Positions 26,269-35,873 of a stretch of DNA of 64,000 nt are shown piece after piece; position 1 is the stretch's first letter, and the number at the start of each line of letters is the position of its first letter. The stretch is from the NCBI RefSeq assembly GCF_017744835.1, contig NZ_JAGIAM010000004.1, forward strand, positions 186,001 to 250,000. Reading direction: 5' to 3'. Origin of the DNA: Sphingomonas sp. GTDB taxonomy: Bacteria; Pseudomonadota; Alphaproteobacteria; Sphingomonadales; Sphingomonadaceae. The translations under genes were made by a program, and so were the position numbers. The notes beneath the pieces are model-generated. The model worked only from the letters and a program-made list of their open reading frames with translations, was not told the origin of the DNA and searched no databases.

Positions 26269-27473
26269 ACACTGCGCCTCCCGCGCGCGTCGCCGCGCTT
26301 CCGGTGATCCTGATCACTGCGCTCTTCTTCTTCTGGGGCGTGGCGAACAACCTGAACGATGTGCTGATCGCGCATTTCCGCCGCGCCTTCACCCTCAACG
26401 ACCTCCAGTCGGGGCTGGTCCAGTCGGCCTTCTACTTCGGCTATTTCTGCTTCGCGATTCCCGCCGCGCTGTTCATGAAGCGCTTCGGCTACAAGGGCGC
26501 GGTGCTGCTCGGCCTGTGCCTGTTCGGCACCGGCGCACTGCTCTTCTGGCCCGCGGCCGAAGCGCACAGCTACGGCTTCTTCCTAGCCGCGCTGTTCGTG
26601 ATCGCGAGCGGGCTCGCGTTCCTCGAGACCTCGGCCAATCCGCTGGTCACGCGGCTCGGCCCGCCGGAGACCGCCGAGCGCCGGCTCAACCTGGCCCAGG
26701 CGTTCAACCCGCTCGGCTCGATCACCGGGGTCTTCATCGGCCGCGAGCTGATCCTTACCCAGGCCGGCTCGCCCGCCGCGGAGGCCGCGAGCGTCCAGCT
26801 CCCCTATCTGCTGATCGCGCTGGTGGTGCTCGGCTGGGCGGCGCTGATCGCCGTCACCCGCTTTCCTGCCATCGCCACCGAGCGCGCGAGCGACGAAGTG
26901 GGGAGCTTCGCGCAGTTCCGCATGCTGTTCGGCCGGCGGGCCTATCTGCTCGGCGTGGTCGCGCAGTTCTTCTACGTCGGCGCCCAGGTGGGCGTGTGGA
27001 GCTACCTGATCCGCTACATGGGCGCGGCCGTGCCGGGCACCGACGAGCGCACCGCCGCGGGCTATCTGATCCTCTCGCTCGCGGTGTTCATGGCCGGGCG
27101 CTTCATCGGCACGGCGCTGATGGGCAAGGTCCGCCCCGCGCTGCTGCTCGGCCTGTTCGCGGCGGTCAACGTGGTGCTGTGCCTGATCGCGGCGCTCGTC
27201 GGCGGATGGATCGGCACCGGCGCGCTCGTTGCGACCAGCTTCTTCATGTCGATCATGTTCCCGACGATCTTCGCGCTGTCGCTGCGTGATATGGGCGACC
27301 TCGCCAAGCCGGCGTCGTCGCTGCTCGTCATGGCGATCATCGGCGGCGCCGTGCTGACTGCGCTGATGGGGCTGGTGTCGGACAAGAGCGGATCGATCCT
27401 GCTCGCGATGCTGGTGCCCGCCGGCTGCTTCGTCGCGGTACTCGCCTTCGCGCGCACCGCAGCCAAGGCATGA
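26265..27473 (+). CDS. fucP: L-fucose:H+ symporter (FucP-type MFS)
   Basis: A 402-residue inner-membrane transporter with about twelve hydrophobic segments. Family marks are ITALFFFWGVANNLNDVLI near the start, FYFGYFCFAIPAALFMKRFGYK and FLETSANPLVTRLGPPETAE. FucP imports L-fucose with a proton and also handles D-arabinose and L-galactose in E. coli. The start overlaps the fucosidase stop (ATGA) and the end overlaps the next gene, so the substrate assignment to L-fucose is well backed by context. A related glucose/galactose carrier (GluP) cannot be fully excluded from sequence alone. Confidence 0.87.
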   Translation: MNTAPPARVAALPVILITALFFFWGVANNLNDVLIAHFRRAFTLNDLQSGLVQSAFYFGYFCFAIPAALFMKRFGYKGAVLLGLCLFGTGALLFWPAAEAHSYGFFLAALFVIASGLAFLETSANPLVTRLGPPETAERRLNLAQAFNPLGSITGVFIGRELILTQAGSPAAEAASVQLPYLLIALVVLGWAALIAVTRFPAIATERASDEVGSFAQFRMLFGRRAYLLGVVAQFFYVGAQVGVWSYLIRYMGAAVPGTDERTAAGYLILSLAVFMAGRFIGTALMGKVRPALLLGLFAAVNVVLCLIAALVGGWIGTGALVATSFFMSIMFPTIFALSLRDMGDLAKPASSLLVMAIIGGAVLTALMGLVSDKSGSILLAMLVPAGCFVAVLAFARTAAKA

Positions 27474-28261
27474 TCGACGCGCACCAGCATTTCTGGCGGC
27501 TCGGCGTCAACGACTGCACCTGGCCGACGCCCGCCGAAGCGGCGATCCACCGCGACTTCCTGCCCGGAGACTGGGCGGCGCTCGCGCCGCCGCTGGGAGT
27601 GACCGGCAGCGTGCTGGTGCAGAGCCAGGAAAGCGCGCGGGACACCGACTGGCTGCTCGAGCTGGCCGAGGCGCACGACTTCATCCTGGGCGTGGTCGGG
27701 TGGGCGAACCTCAAGCGCGGCGCGAACTGGCCGCAGAGCCCGTGGCTCAAGGGCCTTCGCCCGATGGTTCAGGGCTATGATGCCGACTGGCTCGACGATC
27801 CGGCGCTCGATCCCGCGCTGTCGGCAATGGCGGACCAGGAGCTGGTCTTCGACGCGCTGGTCCGGCCGCGGCACCTGACGTCGCTCGAGCGGCTGGCGCT
27901 GCGCCATCCGCGGCTTTCGATCATAGTCGATCACGGCGCCAAGCCCGACATCGCGGGCGGCGAGCTGCGCGACTGGCGCGAGGCGATGCAGCGGCTAGCG
28001 GCGCTGCCCAATGTCGCGTGCAAGCTCTCCGGGCTGCTCACCGAGGCCGCCCCGGGGCAGGACGCCGAAGTGGCGCGCGTCGGCGAGTGGCTGTTCGCAC
28101 GCTTCGGCGCCGAGCGGCTGCTCTGGGGAAGCGACTGGCCCGTGGTGGAGCTCGCCGGCACCTATGCAGGCTGGCTCACGCTTGCGCGCTCGATCGTGCC
28201 CGCGGAGGCGCATGACGCGGTGTTCGGCGGCAACGCGATGCGCATCTATCAGCTGGCCTGA
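27470..28261 (+). CDS. Amidohydrolase-family lactonase, probably L-fuconolactone hydrolase
   Basis: A 263-residue amidohydrolase_2 family enzyme. It begins with the metal-binding motif MIDAHQHFWR and carries further active-site segments: ASN-type loop GWANLKRG, VDHGAKPDI, CKLSGLLTEA and WGSDWPVVEL. This is the pattern of sugar lactonases such as those in oxidative L-fucose and L-rhamnose pathways, which open the lactone made by the 1-dehydrogenase. It overlaps fucP by four bases. It is the only lactonase seen in the window, so it may also serve galactono- or arabinolactone. Confidence 0.85.
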   Translation: MIDAHQHFWRLGVNDCTWPTPAEAAIHRDFLPGDWAALAPPLGVTGSVLVQSQESARDTDWLLELAEAHDFILGVVGWANLKRGANWPQSPWLKGLRPMVQGYDADWLDDPALDPALSAMADQELVFDALVRPRHLTSLERLALRHPRLSIIVDHGAKPDIAGGELRDWREAMQRLAALPNVACKLSGLLTEAAPGQDAEVARVGEWLFARFGAERLLWGSDWPVVELAGTYAGWLTLARSIVPAEAHDAVFGGNAMRIYQLA

Positions 28262-28270
28262 ACCCATCGG

Positions 28271-28373
28271 CACCCCGGCGAAGGCCGGGGCCCAGCATCG
28301 CGGCGCGTTCGGCTCAAGCCTTAGGCTATCCTCGATGCCGGTTCGTGACTGGGCCCCGGCCTCCGCCGGGGTG
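28271..28373. repeat. Inverted repeat of 25-base arms between convergent operons
   Basis: CACCCCGGCGAAGGCCGGGG plus CCCAG (28271-28295) is mirrored at 28349-28373 with few mismatches. The arms themselves fold into small hairpins. It lies between the lactonase gene and the GH31 gene and probably ends transcription in both directions; elements with this CCCCGGC core are widespread in alphaproteobacteria (not checked). Confidence 0.6.
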
Positions 28374-28401
28374 CTGCACGCTGCTAATGGTGCGGCTACG
28401 C

Positions 28402-31254
28402 CTATGGCCGCCGCAGCACGACTTCCTTGCCCTCATACACCACCGACTGCGCGGACTCATTGAAGTCCGGCGCCACTGCGCTGCCCGGCCCGTAGAAGCG
28501 GACCGAGATCGCGCGCTTGCCCGGCATGCCGTCGTAGCTGCCCTGGCGCGCGCCGATCGTCAGCGTGCCGCTGGCCTCGTCCCATCTGATCGGCACACGC
28601 GCGAACTTGCCCTGCTTGTAGCCGGGGCTCAGGCCGTCATCCTCGTAGAGCGAGAAGCTGCCGTCGGCGCCGGTGAAGACCTGCAGCACGATCGGTCCGT
28701 CGGGCTGCTCGCCGGTATATTGGATGGCGGGGCCCATCGGGACGATGGCGCCGGCGCGGACGAACAGCGGCATGCGCTCGCGCGGCGCCTCGGCGGTGAT
28801 CGTCTGGCCGCCCTTGTGGAAGGCGCCGGTGGCGAAGTCGTACCAGCCGGTGCCGGCCGGCAGATAGACCTGCCGCGCGCGCGCCTTGAACTCGGTGACC
28901 GGCGCGACGAGGAACGACGGGCCGAACATATATTCGTCGTCGATATTCCAGGTACGGCGATCGCCTTCGAAGTCCATCACCAGACCGCGCATGATCGTGC
29001 CGTCCCTGTGCCAGGTGTCGGCGGCGATCGTGTAGATATAGGGCATCAGCCGGTAGCGGAGCTGGTCGTAGCCGACCATCGCATCGTACATCGCCTGGTC
29101 GCCCGCGGCGATCTCATAGATCTCGCGCTTGGGCGTCTCGCCATGGCTGCGGAACAGCGGCGAGAAGGCACCGAACTGGAACCAGCGCAGATTGAGCTCC
29201 CGCCATTCGGCAAGGTGCGCGGGGTCCGCATTGGTGTAGCGATCCTCGACCGCGAAGCCGCCGATGTCGTGCGTCCAGTTGGGAATGCCCGCCATCGAAA
29301 GATTGACGCCGGCGGAGATCTGGTCGCGCAGATCGTCCCAGCACGCCGCGACGTCGCCCGACCAGAGCGCGGCGCTCGCGCGCTGCAGCCCGGCATAGCC
29401 CGATCGCGTCAGGATGAACGGGCGCACCTCGGGCCGCGCCTCGCGAAGGCCGTTGGCCACGCCCTCGGCATGGACCAGCGGGAAGCTGTTGAAGAACAGC
29501 GCCGCCGGCCCCTGCGCCGTGGGCCCCATGCGCTCGATCCGCTGCTCGATCGACAGGTTCGAATGGATGTCCGGCTCGGTCGCGTCCATCCACCAGGCGT
29601 CGAAGCCCTTGTCGACCAGCCCTTCCTTCATCTGGCGGAAGTAGATCTGGCGCGCCTCGGGCGCATAGGGATCATAGTCGGTATTCTCGTAGCCCTTGCC
29701 GACCCAGTCCTTCTCGTGCGCCGCGAGATTGCCCTGGTAGAGATAGCCCTTGGCGGCGAGTTCCTGCGCGTTCTTCGTGTTCGGATAGAATTTCGGCCAC
29801 ACCGAAATCATGATCCGCGCATTGTTGGCGTGAACCTCGTTCACCATGCCGACCGGATCGGGGAAGCGCTTCGGATCGAAGCAATGGCAGCCCCACTGGT
29901 CCTCGGGCCAGTAGAACCAGTCCTGCACGATATTGTCGAGCGGGATGCCGCGCTTGCGATACTCGCGCACCACGCCGAGCAGCTGCTCCTGCGTCTCGTA
30001 GCGCTGGCGGCTCTGCCAGAAGCCATAGGCCCAGGCAGGCATCATCTCGGACTTGCCGGTGAGGCCGCGATAGCCGGCGATCACCTCGTCCATGTCGCGA
30101 CCGCCGACGAAATAATAGTCGATCGCGCGGCCGACATCGGACGACAGCCACAGCGAGTGGCGATCGGGCGCAGGCAGCGGGTCCGAATGGAAGAGCGCGA
30201 GATAGCCGGCGTTGGGCTCCCATTCGATGCGGATCTCGGCCGGTTTCCCCGCGCTCATCGGCAGCTCGAAATTGTGGAACCACGGGTTCCAGTTCTGCCG
30301 CCAGCGCGACAGCACCTGCTTGCCGTCGACGAACACCTTCACATAGCTCGACGAATAGAGGCGGAACTTGTGAACGCCGGTCTTCTCGGGCGTGACGGTG
30401 CCGGTCCAGGCGACCGTCTGCTTGCCCACCACCACGCCCGCGGTGTTCTGCCCGCTCTGCGGCGAGGCCACTGTCTGCGCCTTGGCGGCCTCGGGCCAGT
30501 TCTTCTGGTCCTTGATGAATTGATAGTCGATGAAGGCTTCCTGGCGCGTCGCCGCGAGCTTGTCGCCGAGGAAATATTCGGCCTTCCAGCCGGGCTTGCC
30601 GCCGCTGCTGACGCGCAGCCCCTGCCCGACATGCTTGTAGGGCTCGGGATTGCCGAAGCGGCTGATCGAGTAATTGTCCCACAGCACGCCGTAATTGTTC
30701 GTCGAGACGACGAAGGGCACGGCGATGTCCATATTGTGCTGGGCGAGCTCGACGTCCTCGCCATTGTAGTTCATCTGCCGGTTCTGGTGCTGGCCGAGGC
30801 CATAGAAGCCCTCGGTCGTGCCGCGGTTGAACTGCTGCTCGACCGCAAGGAAGGGCTTGCCGTCGACCTGGGTGTCGGTGAAGCGCCGGCGCGCCTCCTC
30901 GGCCAGCACGAGCTTGCCGCCCGCATCGCGGAACTGCACCCGCCCGTCCGACAGCCGGATCTCGGCGGTGGCGCGCGGAAGCTTGAGCGTCACCAGCCCC
31001 CTGGCTTCGCTGATCGCGGGATCGCCCGAGGCATCGGCAGTGACCATCAGGCTCTTGGGCAGATCGAGCGACGTGCCCGGCAACGCTGTCACGCGAAAGC
31101 TGGCGTCGCCATAGGAGAGCACGCGGACGCGCTTGGCGGCGCCGCTTGCAGGCGTGACCACCACGCCGTGCGGCACGCGCTCGACGGTCTGTGCTTCCAC
31201 CTGACCCGCGACCAGCAGCGCCAGCGCCGAAGCGCCCAACATCCAAAGCTTCAC
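28402..31254 (-). CDS. GH31 alpha-glycosidase with PA14 insert (alpha-xylosidase-like), exported
   Basis: A 950-residue enzyme. The GTG at 31254 is preferred because GGGGAGAGG precedes it; a signal peptide ending GQVEAQ follows. An N-terminal beta-sandwich is followed, at about residues 240-368, by a PA14-type insert (GVHKFRLYSSSYVKVFVDGK). The catalytic barrel has GFDAWWMDATEPD (nucleophile Asp557) and WSGDVAACWDD (acid/base Asp634). A PA14 insert at this place is known from the alpha-xylosidase Xyl31A of Cellvibrio, which acts on xyloglucan oligosaccharides. Its partner genes here, GH35 and FucD, and the GH29 nearby, make fucosylated xyloglucan a good candidate substrate. An alpha-glucosidase role cannot be excluded. 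Confidence 0.87.
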   Translation of the reverse strand: MKLWMLGASALALLVAGQVEAQTVERVPHGVVVTPASGAAKRVRVLSYGDASFRVTALPGTSLDLPKSLMVTADASGDPAISEARGLVTLKLPRATAEIRLSDGRVQFRDAGGKLVLAEEARRRFTDTQVDGKPFLAVEQQFNRGTTEGFYGLGQHQNRQMNYNGEDVELAQHNMDIAVPFVVSTNNYGVLWDNYSISRFGNPEPYKHVGQGLRVSSGGKPGWKAEYFLGDKLAATRQEAFIDYQFIKDQKNWPEAAKAQTVASPQSGQNTAGVVVGKQTVAWTGTVTPEKTGVHKFRLYSSSYVKVFVDGKQVLSRWRQNWNPWFHNFELPMSAGKPAEIRIEWEPNAGYLALFHSDPLPAPDRHSLWLSSDVGRAIDYYFVGGRDMDEVIAGYRGLTGKSEMMPAWAYGFWQSRQRYETQEQLLGVVREYRKRGIPLDNIVQDWFYWPEDQWGCHCFDPKRFPDPVGMVNEVHANNARIMISVWPKFYPNTKNAQELAAKGYLYQGNLAAHEKDWVGKGYENTDYDPYAPEARQIYFRQMKEGLVDKGFDAWWMDATEPDIHSNLSIEQRIERMGPTAQGPAALFFNSFPLVHAEGVANGLREARPEVRPFILTRSGYAGLQRASAALWSGDVAACWDDLRDQISAGVNLSMAGIPNWTHDIGGFAVEDRYTNADPAHLAEWRELNLRWFQFGAFSPLFRSHGETPKREIYEIAAGDQAMYDAMVGYDQLRYRLMPYIYTIAADTWHRDGTIMRGLVMDFEGDRRTWNIDDEYMFGPSFLVAPVTEFKARARQVYLPAGTGWYDFATGAFHKGGQTITAEAPRERMPLFVRAGAIVPMGPAIQYTGEQPDGPIVLQVFTGADGSFSLYEDDGLSPGYKQGKFARVPIRWDEASGTLTIGARQGSYDGMPGKRAISVRFYGPGSAVAPDFNESAQSVVYEGKEVVLRRP

Positions 31255-31274
31255 GTGCCTCTCCCCAATTGCGG

Positions 31275-32897
31275 TCAACGATAGCTGCCCATCGTCACCT
31301 TGAGCAGCACCGGCTCGCCGGTGAAATTGAAACCATAGTCGATCTGGTCGCCGTTCCAGCGCCGGCGCATCTGCCACTTGCCGTCAACGAAGCTCCCTTC
31401 CTCGGCGCTGATGATCTGGGCGCTCTCGCCCGTGGCCGGGTTCGCGAGACCGACGCGCATCCGCACGTGGCTGCCGGTGATCAGGAAGGTATCGGGGCCG
31501 AGCTGCGCGACCAGCCCGCCGCCCACCGGCTCGTCCTTGATCGGATTGGGGTGGGCCTTCATCCCGTCCCATTCGGGCTCGCCCATCTGCCAATGGCCGA
31601 ACTGCGCCGTGACGCGCCAGCGCCCGAGCACGGTCGACTGGTCGGCGGCGTCGGCGCCCTTGGCGGCACCCCAGGTCGGATGCTCGAAGGCGATCCGCGC
31701 CCAGTCGCGCGCGATCGGCTCGAGCAGCGTATAGGGCGCCGCAAAGGCATCGAGCGTCGCGTCGTCGAGCGCGCGCGCGCCGAGCGGGAAGTTGAAGAAG
31801 CCGGTCGCGTCCATCCCGAAGGGCGCGAAGCCGATCGCGCCGCGGCCCAGCGCAGGCCAGAGGAAGCGCGCATATTCGCGCGCATTGCCGATCTCGGGGA
31901 CCATCAGCGCGTTGTCGGGCCGGGCATATTTGTCGAGATAGGCCGTCACTGCGGCGGGATCGCGGTTGTAGATATCGGGCGCGGCGACATCGATGTGCGG
32001 CGCCGCCACCTTCCACACCGGAATCGCGTTCCAGTTGGGGCCACCCGAGGGGCCGACATTGCCGGTCTCGTCGGTGAAGGCGTCGCCCAGCGCCGAGTTG
32101 ACGTACATCGGCAGCGGTTTGACTGCCTTCCCGGCCGCCGCGATCGCGTCGATGTAGCGCGCCAGATACCAGGTGTGGAAGAACTGCTCGGCGCGCTTGC
32201 CGAACACCTGGGTCCAGCTTCCGGGCTGCTTGCCCATCGCGCGGACCAGCTCGGCCGGCACCGGCCCCTCGAACAGCCGCACAGCCTCGGGCGAATGGTC
32301 GCGCGCAAGGCCGTAGCTGCCCGCCTCATTCTCCGGCTGGACCATGATGACGGTGTTGTCGCGGTCGATCTCGGCGAGCCTGCGCATCAGCGCCACGAAG
32401 GCGCGCTTGTCCGCCTCGAGCGTGTTCGCGCCGTGCGGGCTCAGCGCATAATGCGCGGTCCCGTCGGGCTTGCGCATCCGGGGGAAACGGCGCGTGTCGC
32501 TCTTCACCCAGGCAGGAGCATAGCTGGGGCCGGTGTTCTTCCAGGTGCCGAACCACAGCAGCACCAGCCGCAGCTTGCGTTCGCGTGCCTCAGCCACCAG
32601 CGTGTCGAGGAAGCTGAAGTCGAACCGGCCTTCCTCCGGCTCGATCTGCTCCCAGGCGACCGGCACCTCGACGGTGTTGGCGTGCATCCGCGCGATCACC
32701 GGCCAGACCTGCGGCAGCGCCGCGGGATAGTTGCTCGAATTGTTGACCTGCGCGCCGAGCATCAGGAACGGCGCGCCGTCCACGATCAGCGCGTGCTTGC
32801 CGTCCTTGGTGACGAGGTGCGGGGTTTCCTGTGCCGCGAGCGAAGCGGGTGCGGCGAGCGCAAGACAGATGGCAAGCGTCCTGGCGATTCCCCGCAT
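31275..32897 (-). CDS. GH35 beta-galactosidase with DUF5597-type C-terminus, exported
   Basis: A 540-residue enzyme with a signal peptide ([20 protein letters not shown]). The start at 32897 follows a GGGGGAAGG site. The barrel carries the GH35 acid/base in [10 protein letters not shown] (Glu191) and the predicted nucleophile Glu335 in MVPEIGN. The C-terminal beta-domain resembles the DUF5597 domain of Bgl35A-type enzymes, which remove beta-galactose from xyloglucan side chains. It lies between L-fuconate dehydratase and GH31 on the same strand with gaps of 67 and 20 bases, so the three are probably one operon. Confidence 0.87.
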   Translation of the reverse strand: MRGIARTLAICLALAAPASLAAQETPHLVTKDGKHALIVDGAPFLMLGAQVNNSSNYPAALPQVWPVIARMHANTVEVPVAWEQIEPEEGRFDFSFLDTLVAEARERKLRLVLLWFGTWKNTGPSYAPAWVKSDTRRFPRMRKPDGTAHYALSPHGANTLEADKRAFVALMRRLAEIDRDNTVIMVQPENEAGSYGLARDHSPEAVRLFEGPVPAELVRAMGKQPGSWTQVFGKRAEQFFHTWYLARYIDAIAAAGKAVKPLPMYVNSALGDAFTDETGNVGPSGGPNWNAIPVWKVAAPHIDVAAPDIYNRDPAAVTAYLDKYARPDNALMVPEIGNAREYARFLWPALGRGAIGFAPFGMDATGFFNFPLGARALDDATLDAFAAPYTLLEPIARDWARIAFEHPTWGAAKGADAADQSTVLGRWRVTAQFGHWQMGEPEWDGMKAHPNPIKDEPVGGGLVAQLGPDTFLITGSHVRMRVGLANPATGESAQIISAEEGSFVDGKWQMRRRWNGDQIDYGFNFTGEPVLLKVTMGSYR

Positions 32898-32964
32898 CCT
32901 TCCCCCCGTTCTCAAGCGTGCGACCCGCAGCCTAGCCGACGCGTCGCGAGGCGCCATCAGAATT

Positions 32965-34281
32965 TCAACTACACGCCTCCGCCGATTCGCCGACCGGAGC
33001 ACTTGCGGCGCCGTAACGATAGGCGGCGAGCGACGCCGGCTTCATCTCGATCGAGAAGCCCGGCGCTTCGGGCGCGCGATAGGCGCCGCCCTCGATCACG
33101 CACGGGTCAACGAAATGCTCGTGGAGGTGGTCGACATATTCGATCACCCGATTTTCCATCGTGCCGGCGAAGGCGAGATAGTCGATCATCGCGAGGTGCT
33201 GGACATATTCGCACAGCCCCACACCGCCCGCGTGCGGACAGACCGGCAGGTCGTATTTGGCGGCCATCAGCAGCACCGCCAGCACTTCGTTGACGCCGCC
33301 CAGACGGCAGGCGTCGATCTGCACCACGTCGATCGCGCCGCGCATGATGAACTGCTTGAAGACGATGCGGTTCTGGCACATCTCGCCGGTGGCGATGCGC
33401 ACCGGCGCCAACGCCTCGCGGATCGCGCGGTGCCCCTCCACGTCGTCGGGGCTGGTCGGTTCCTCGACGAACCAGGGATCGGCGAAGGCGAGCGCCTGCA
33501 GATGCGCGATCGCCTCGCCGACTTCCCAGACCTGGTTCGCGTCGACCATGAGCTTGCGGTCCGGGCCGAGCACGCGCCGCGCGATGGCGAGGCGGCGGAC
33601 ATCGTCCTCGACGCTGCGGCCGACCTTGAGCTTGACGTGCTCGAAGCCCTGCTCGATCGCCTCGCGGCATAGCCGCTCGAGCTTCTCGTCCGAATAGCCG
33701 AGCCAGCCTGCCGAGGTAGTGTAGGCGGGATAGCCCTCGACTTCGAGCCGCGCGATGCGCTCGGCCTTGCCGGCCTCGCGGGCGCGGAGCAGCGCCAGCG
33801 CCTCGTCGGGGGTGATGCAGTCGGTGATGTAGCGAAAGTCAATCAGCCGGACGATCTCCTCGGGCGACATCTCGCCGATCAGCCGCCACAGCGGCTTGCC
33901 CTCGGCCTTGGCCCAGAGATCCCAGACAGCGTTGACCACCGCGCCCGTGGCGAGGTGGATCACGCCCTTCTCGGGCCCGATCCAGCGCAGCTGGCTGTCG
34001 CCGGTCAGGCGGCGCCAGAAGCACGCGCCGTCGGCGCGAATCCAGTCGAGGTCGAGCCCCTCGACCAGGGGCGCGAGCGCCTCGATCGCCGCGCAGCAGA
34101 TGTCGTTGCCCCGGCCGATCGTGAAGGTGAGGCCATGCCCCTCCAGCCCCGGCTGGTCGGTCTCGAGCACGCAATAGGCCGCCGAATAATCGGGATCGGG
34201 GTTCATCGCGTCCGAACCGTCGAGCCGCGTCGAGGTCGGGAAGCGGACGTCGAGGACGCGCAGCCGGGTGATGACGGTCAT
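32965..34281 (-). CDS. fucD: L-fuconate dehydratase (enolase superfamily)
   Basis: A 438-residue cytoplasmic enzyme. The pattern matches FucD of Xanthomonas and human ENOSF1: [23 protein letters not shown] region at the N-terminus, catalytic Lys217 and Lys219 in HVKLKVGRS, metal ligands in [19 protein letters not shown] and ATGEMCQNR, and a late His in CPHAGGVGL. It dehydrates L-fuconate to 2-keto-3-deoxy-L-fuconate, the third step of the oxidative fucose pathway. It heads the minus-strand operon with two glycosidases and is divergent from the mutarotase/dehydrogenase operon that supplies its substrate. Confidence 0.94.
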   Translation of the reverse strand: MTVITRLRVLDVRFPTSTRLDGSDAMNPDPDYSAAYCVLETDQPGLEGHGLTFTIGRGNDICCAAIEALAPLVEGLDLDWIRADGACFWRRLTGDSQLRWIGPEKGVIHLATGAVVNAVWDLWAKAEGKPLWRLIGEMSPEEIVRLIDFRYITDCITPDEALALLRAREAGKAERIARLEVEGYPAYTTSAGWLGYSDEKLERLCREAIEQGFEHVKLKVGRSVEDDVRRLAIARRVLGPDRKLMVDANQVWEVGEAIAHLQALAFADPWFVEEPTSPDDVEGHRAIREALAPVRIATGEMCQNRIVFKQFIMRGAIDVVQIDACRLGGVNEVLAVLLMAAKYDLPVCPHAGGVGLCEYVQHLAMIDYLAFAGTMENRVIEYVDHLHEHFVDPCVIEGGAYRAPEAPGFSIEMKPASLAAYRYGAASAPVGESAEACS

Positions 34282-34509
34282 CGCGCCGCCCTCCCGCAGG
34301 CCCGGGTTCCTGCTTCACTCTTCGGCGTACTCGCGTGCCGCATCGCCTGCTTAACCCCTTCCGCGCGGCGCATTGGTCCGCAACACTGGTCGATCTGTTT
34401 GTAGATGATCATTGTTTTCATATTTGCTAAACGCCACTGGCGCAAGCGTGCTTGTCTGCTATGTCTGCGCAAATCGAGCGGTTCGCAAAGGACCGGGGAA
34501 GGATGAGAC
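34282..34509. promoter_or_regulatory. Divergent promoter region of the L-fucose genes
   Basis: A 228-base gap between fucD (minus) and the mutarotase gene (plus). The stretch 34391-34432 is unusually AT-rich for this sequence and contains the palindrome ATGATCAT (34405-34412) inside TGTAGATGATCATTGTTTTC. It probably holds both promoters and a regulator site. The IclR-type protein encoded at the end of the rightward operon is the most likely user. Confidence 0.5.
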
Positions 34510-34839
34510 ATGCGGCGCTTGTGCTTCGCGTTGGACCTGATCGACGATGCCGCACTCATCGCCGAGTACGAGGCGCGCCACGCCCCGGGGGCGGTGTGGC
34601 CCGCGGTGACCGCGCACCTGCGCGCGCTGGGCTTCGAGGCGATGGAGATCTGGCGCACCGGCAATCGGATGACGATGATCGCCGAAGTGGCGGAGGACTA
34701 TCCGCGCGCCGTGCCCGAGCCACCGGAAAACGCGGAATGGGAGGCGCTGATGTGGCGCTTCCAGCAGCCGCTTCCGCACGCCGCGGAGGGCGAGAAATGG
34801 GTGGCCATGCAATGCATCTTCCGGCTGGAGGACCAGTGA
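34510..34839 (+). CDS. L-rhamnose mutarotase-family protein, probably L-fucose mutarotase
   Basis: A 109-residue protein of the small RhaM/DUF718 alpha+beta fold. Visible family features are the opening RLCFALDLIDDAALIAEYEARH, the middle LGFEAMEIWRTGNRMTMIAEV and the late ALMWRFQQPLP and EKWVAMQCIFRLE. RhaM-fold enzymes interconvert the anomers of L-sugars. As the first gene of an L-fucose dehydrogenase operon, it most likely supplies the L-fucose anomer used by the next enzyme. It overlaps that gene by four bases. Confidence 0.82.
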   Translation: MRRLCFALDLIDDAALIAEYEARHAPGAVWPAVTAHLRALGFEAMEIWRTGNRMTMIAEVAEDYPRAVPEPPENAEWEALMWRFQQPLPHAAEGEKWVAMQCIFRLEDQ

Positions 34840-35873
34840 CCTACGCCCTTCCCCGCCGCCACGTCGCGGAGACCGCGCTTGCGCTGCCCGAGCTCGGCCT
34901 CGGCACCGCGCCCGTCGGCAACCTCTATCGCCCGGTCTCCGACGAGGACGCGGCGCGCACGCTCGCGACGGCGCTCGATGCCGGGATCGCCTATGCCGAC
35001 ACCGCGCCCTTCTATGGTTTCGGGCTGGCCGAGCAGCGGCTCGGCGCCGCGCTCGCCGGGCGCAGCGACGTGGTCGTCTCGACCAAGGTCGGGCGGCTGC
35101 TGCATCCCGCCGACGGGCCGCTCCCGCCCGAGCGCGAATGCTATCACCAGGCGCTGCCGTTCGTGCCGGTGTTCGACTACAGCCATGACGGCGTGCTGCG
35201 CTCGCACGAGACCAGCCTGAAGCGGCTCGGCCGCGACCGGATCGACATCCTCTACGTCCATGACATCGGCCGCATGACGCACGGCGAGGCGCACCCGGCG
35301 ATGATCGCGCAGCTCGTCGAGGGCGGCGGCTTCCGCGCGCTCGAGCGGCTGCGCAGCGAGGGTGCGATTTCGGCGTTCGGGCTGGGCGTGAACGAAATCC
35401 CCGTCTGCCTCGAGCTCATGGACCGTGCGCGGATGGACGTGATCCTGCTCGCCGGGCGCTACACTTTGCTCGAGCAGGAAGCGCTCGACGTGCTGCTGCC
35501 GCGCTGCCTGGCCGAGCGGGTGTCGGTGGTGATCGGCGGGCCGTACAATTCGGGCATCCTCGCCGCGGGCACCGCCGCGCCGCGGCTCGCCTATAACTAC
35601 GCCCCCGCTCCTGCCGCGATCATCGAACGCGCGCAGCGGATCGAGGCCGTGTGCGCGCGACACCGCGTGTCGGTCGGCGCGGCGGCGCTGCAGTTCGTGC
35701 TCGCCCACCCGGCGGTGGCGAGCGTGATCCCCGGAATTGCCCAACCCAAGGAGGCCGAAGAAACAATGGAACGCTATCGGGCAGTGCTGCCCGCAGCATT
35801 GTGGGAAGAATTGAAGGCAGAGGGCCTGTTGCGCGCCGACGCGCCTACCCCAGGCATGGCAGCTGCGGCATGA
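34836..35873 (+). CDS. Aldo/keto reductase, probably L-fucose dehydrogenase
   Basis: A 345-residue TIM-barrel oxidoreductase starting at a GTG that overlaps the mutarotase stop, with GGAGGA just upstream. The catalytic tetrad can be read as Asp in YADTAPFYG, Tyr in the same segment, Lys in STKVG and His in LYVHDIG. This branch includes the L-fucose and D-threo-aldose dehydrogenases, which oxidise the sugar to the lactone with NAD(P)+. Position between the mutarotase and the 2-keto-3-deoxyfuconate dehydrogenase supports L-fucose as substrate. No signal peptide is seen. Confidence 0.87.
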   Translation: MTYALPRRHVAETALALPELGLGTAPVGNLYRPVSDEDAARTLATALDAGIAYADTAPFYGFGLAEQRLGAALAGRSDVVVSTKVGRLLHPADGPLPPERECYHQALPFVPVFDYSHDGVLRSHETSLKRLGRDRIDILYVHDIGRMTHGEAHPAMIAQLVEGGGFRALERLRSEGAISAFGLGVNEIPVCLELMDRARMDVILLAGRYTLLEQEALDVLLPRCLAERVSVVIGGPYNSGILAAGTAAPRLAYNYAPAPAAIIERAQRIEAVCARHRVSVGAAALQFVLAHPAVASVIPGIAQPKEAEETMERYRAVLPAALWEELKAEGLLRADAPTPGMAAAA

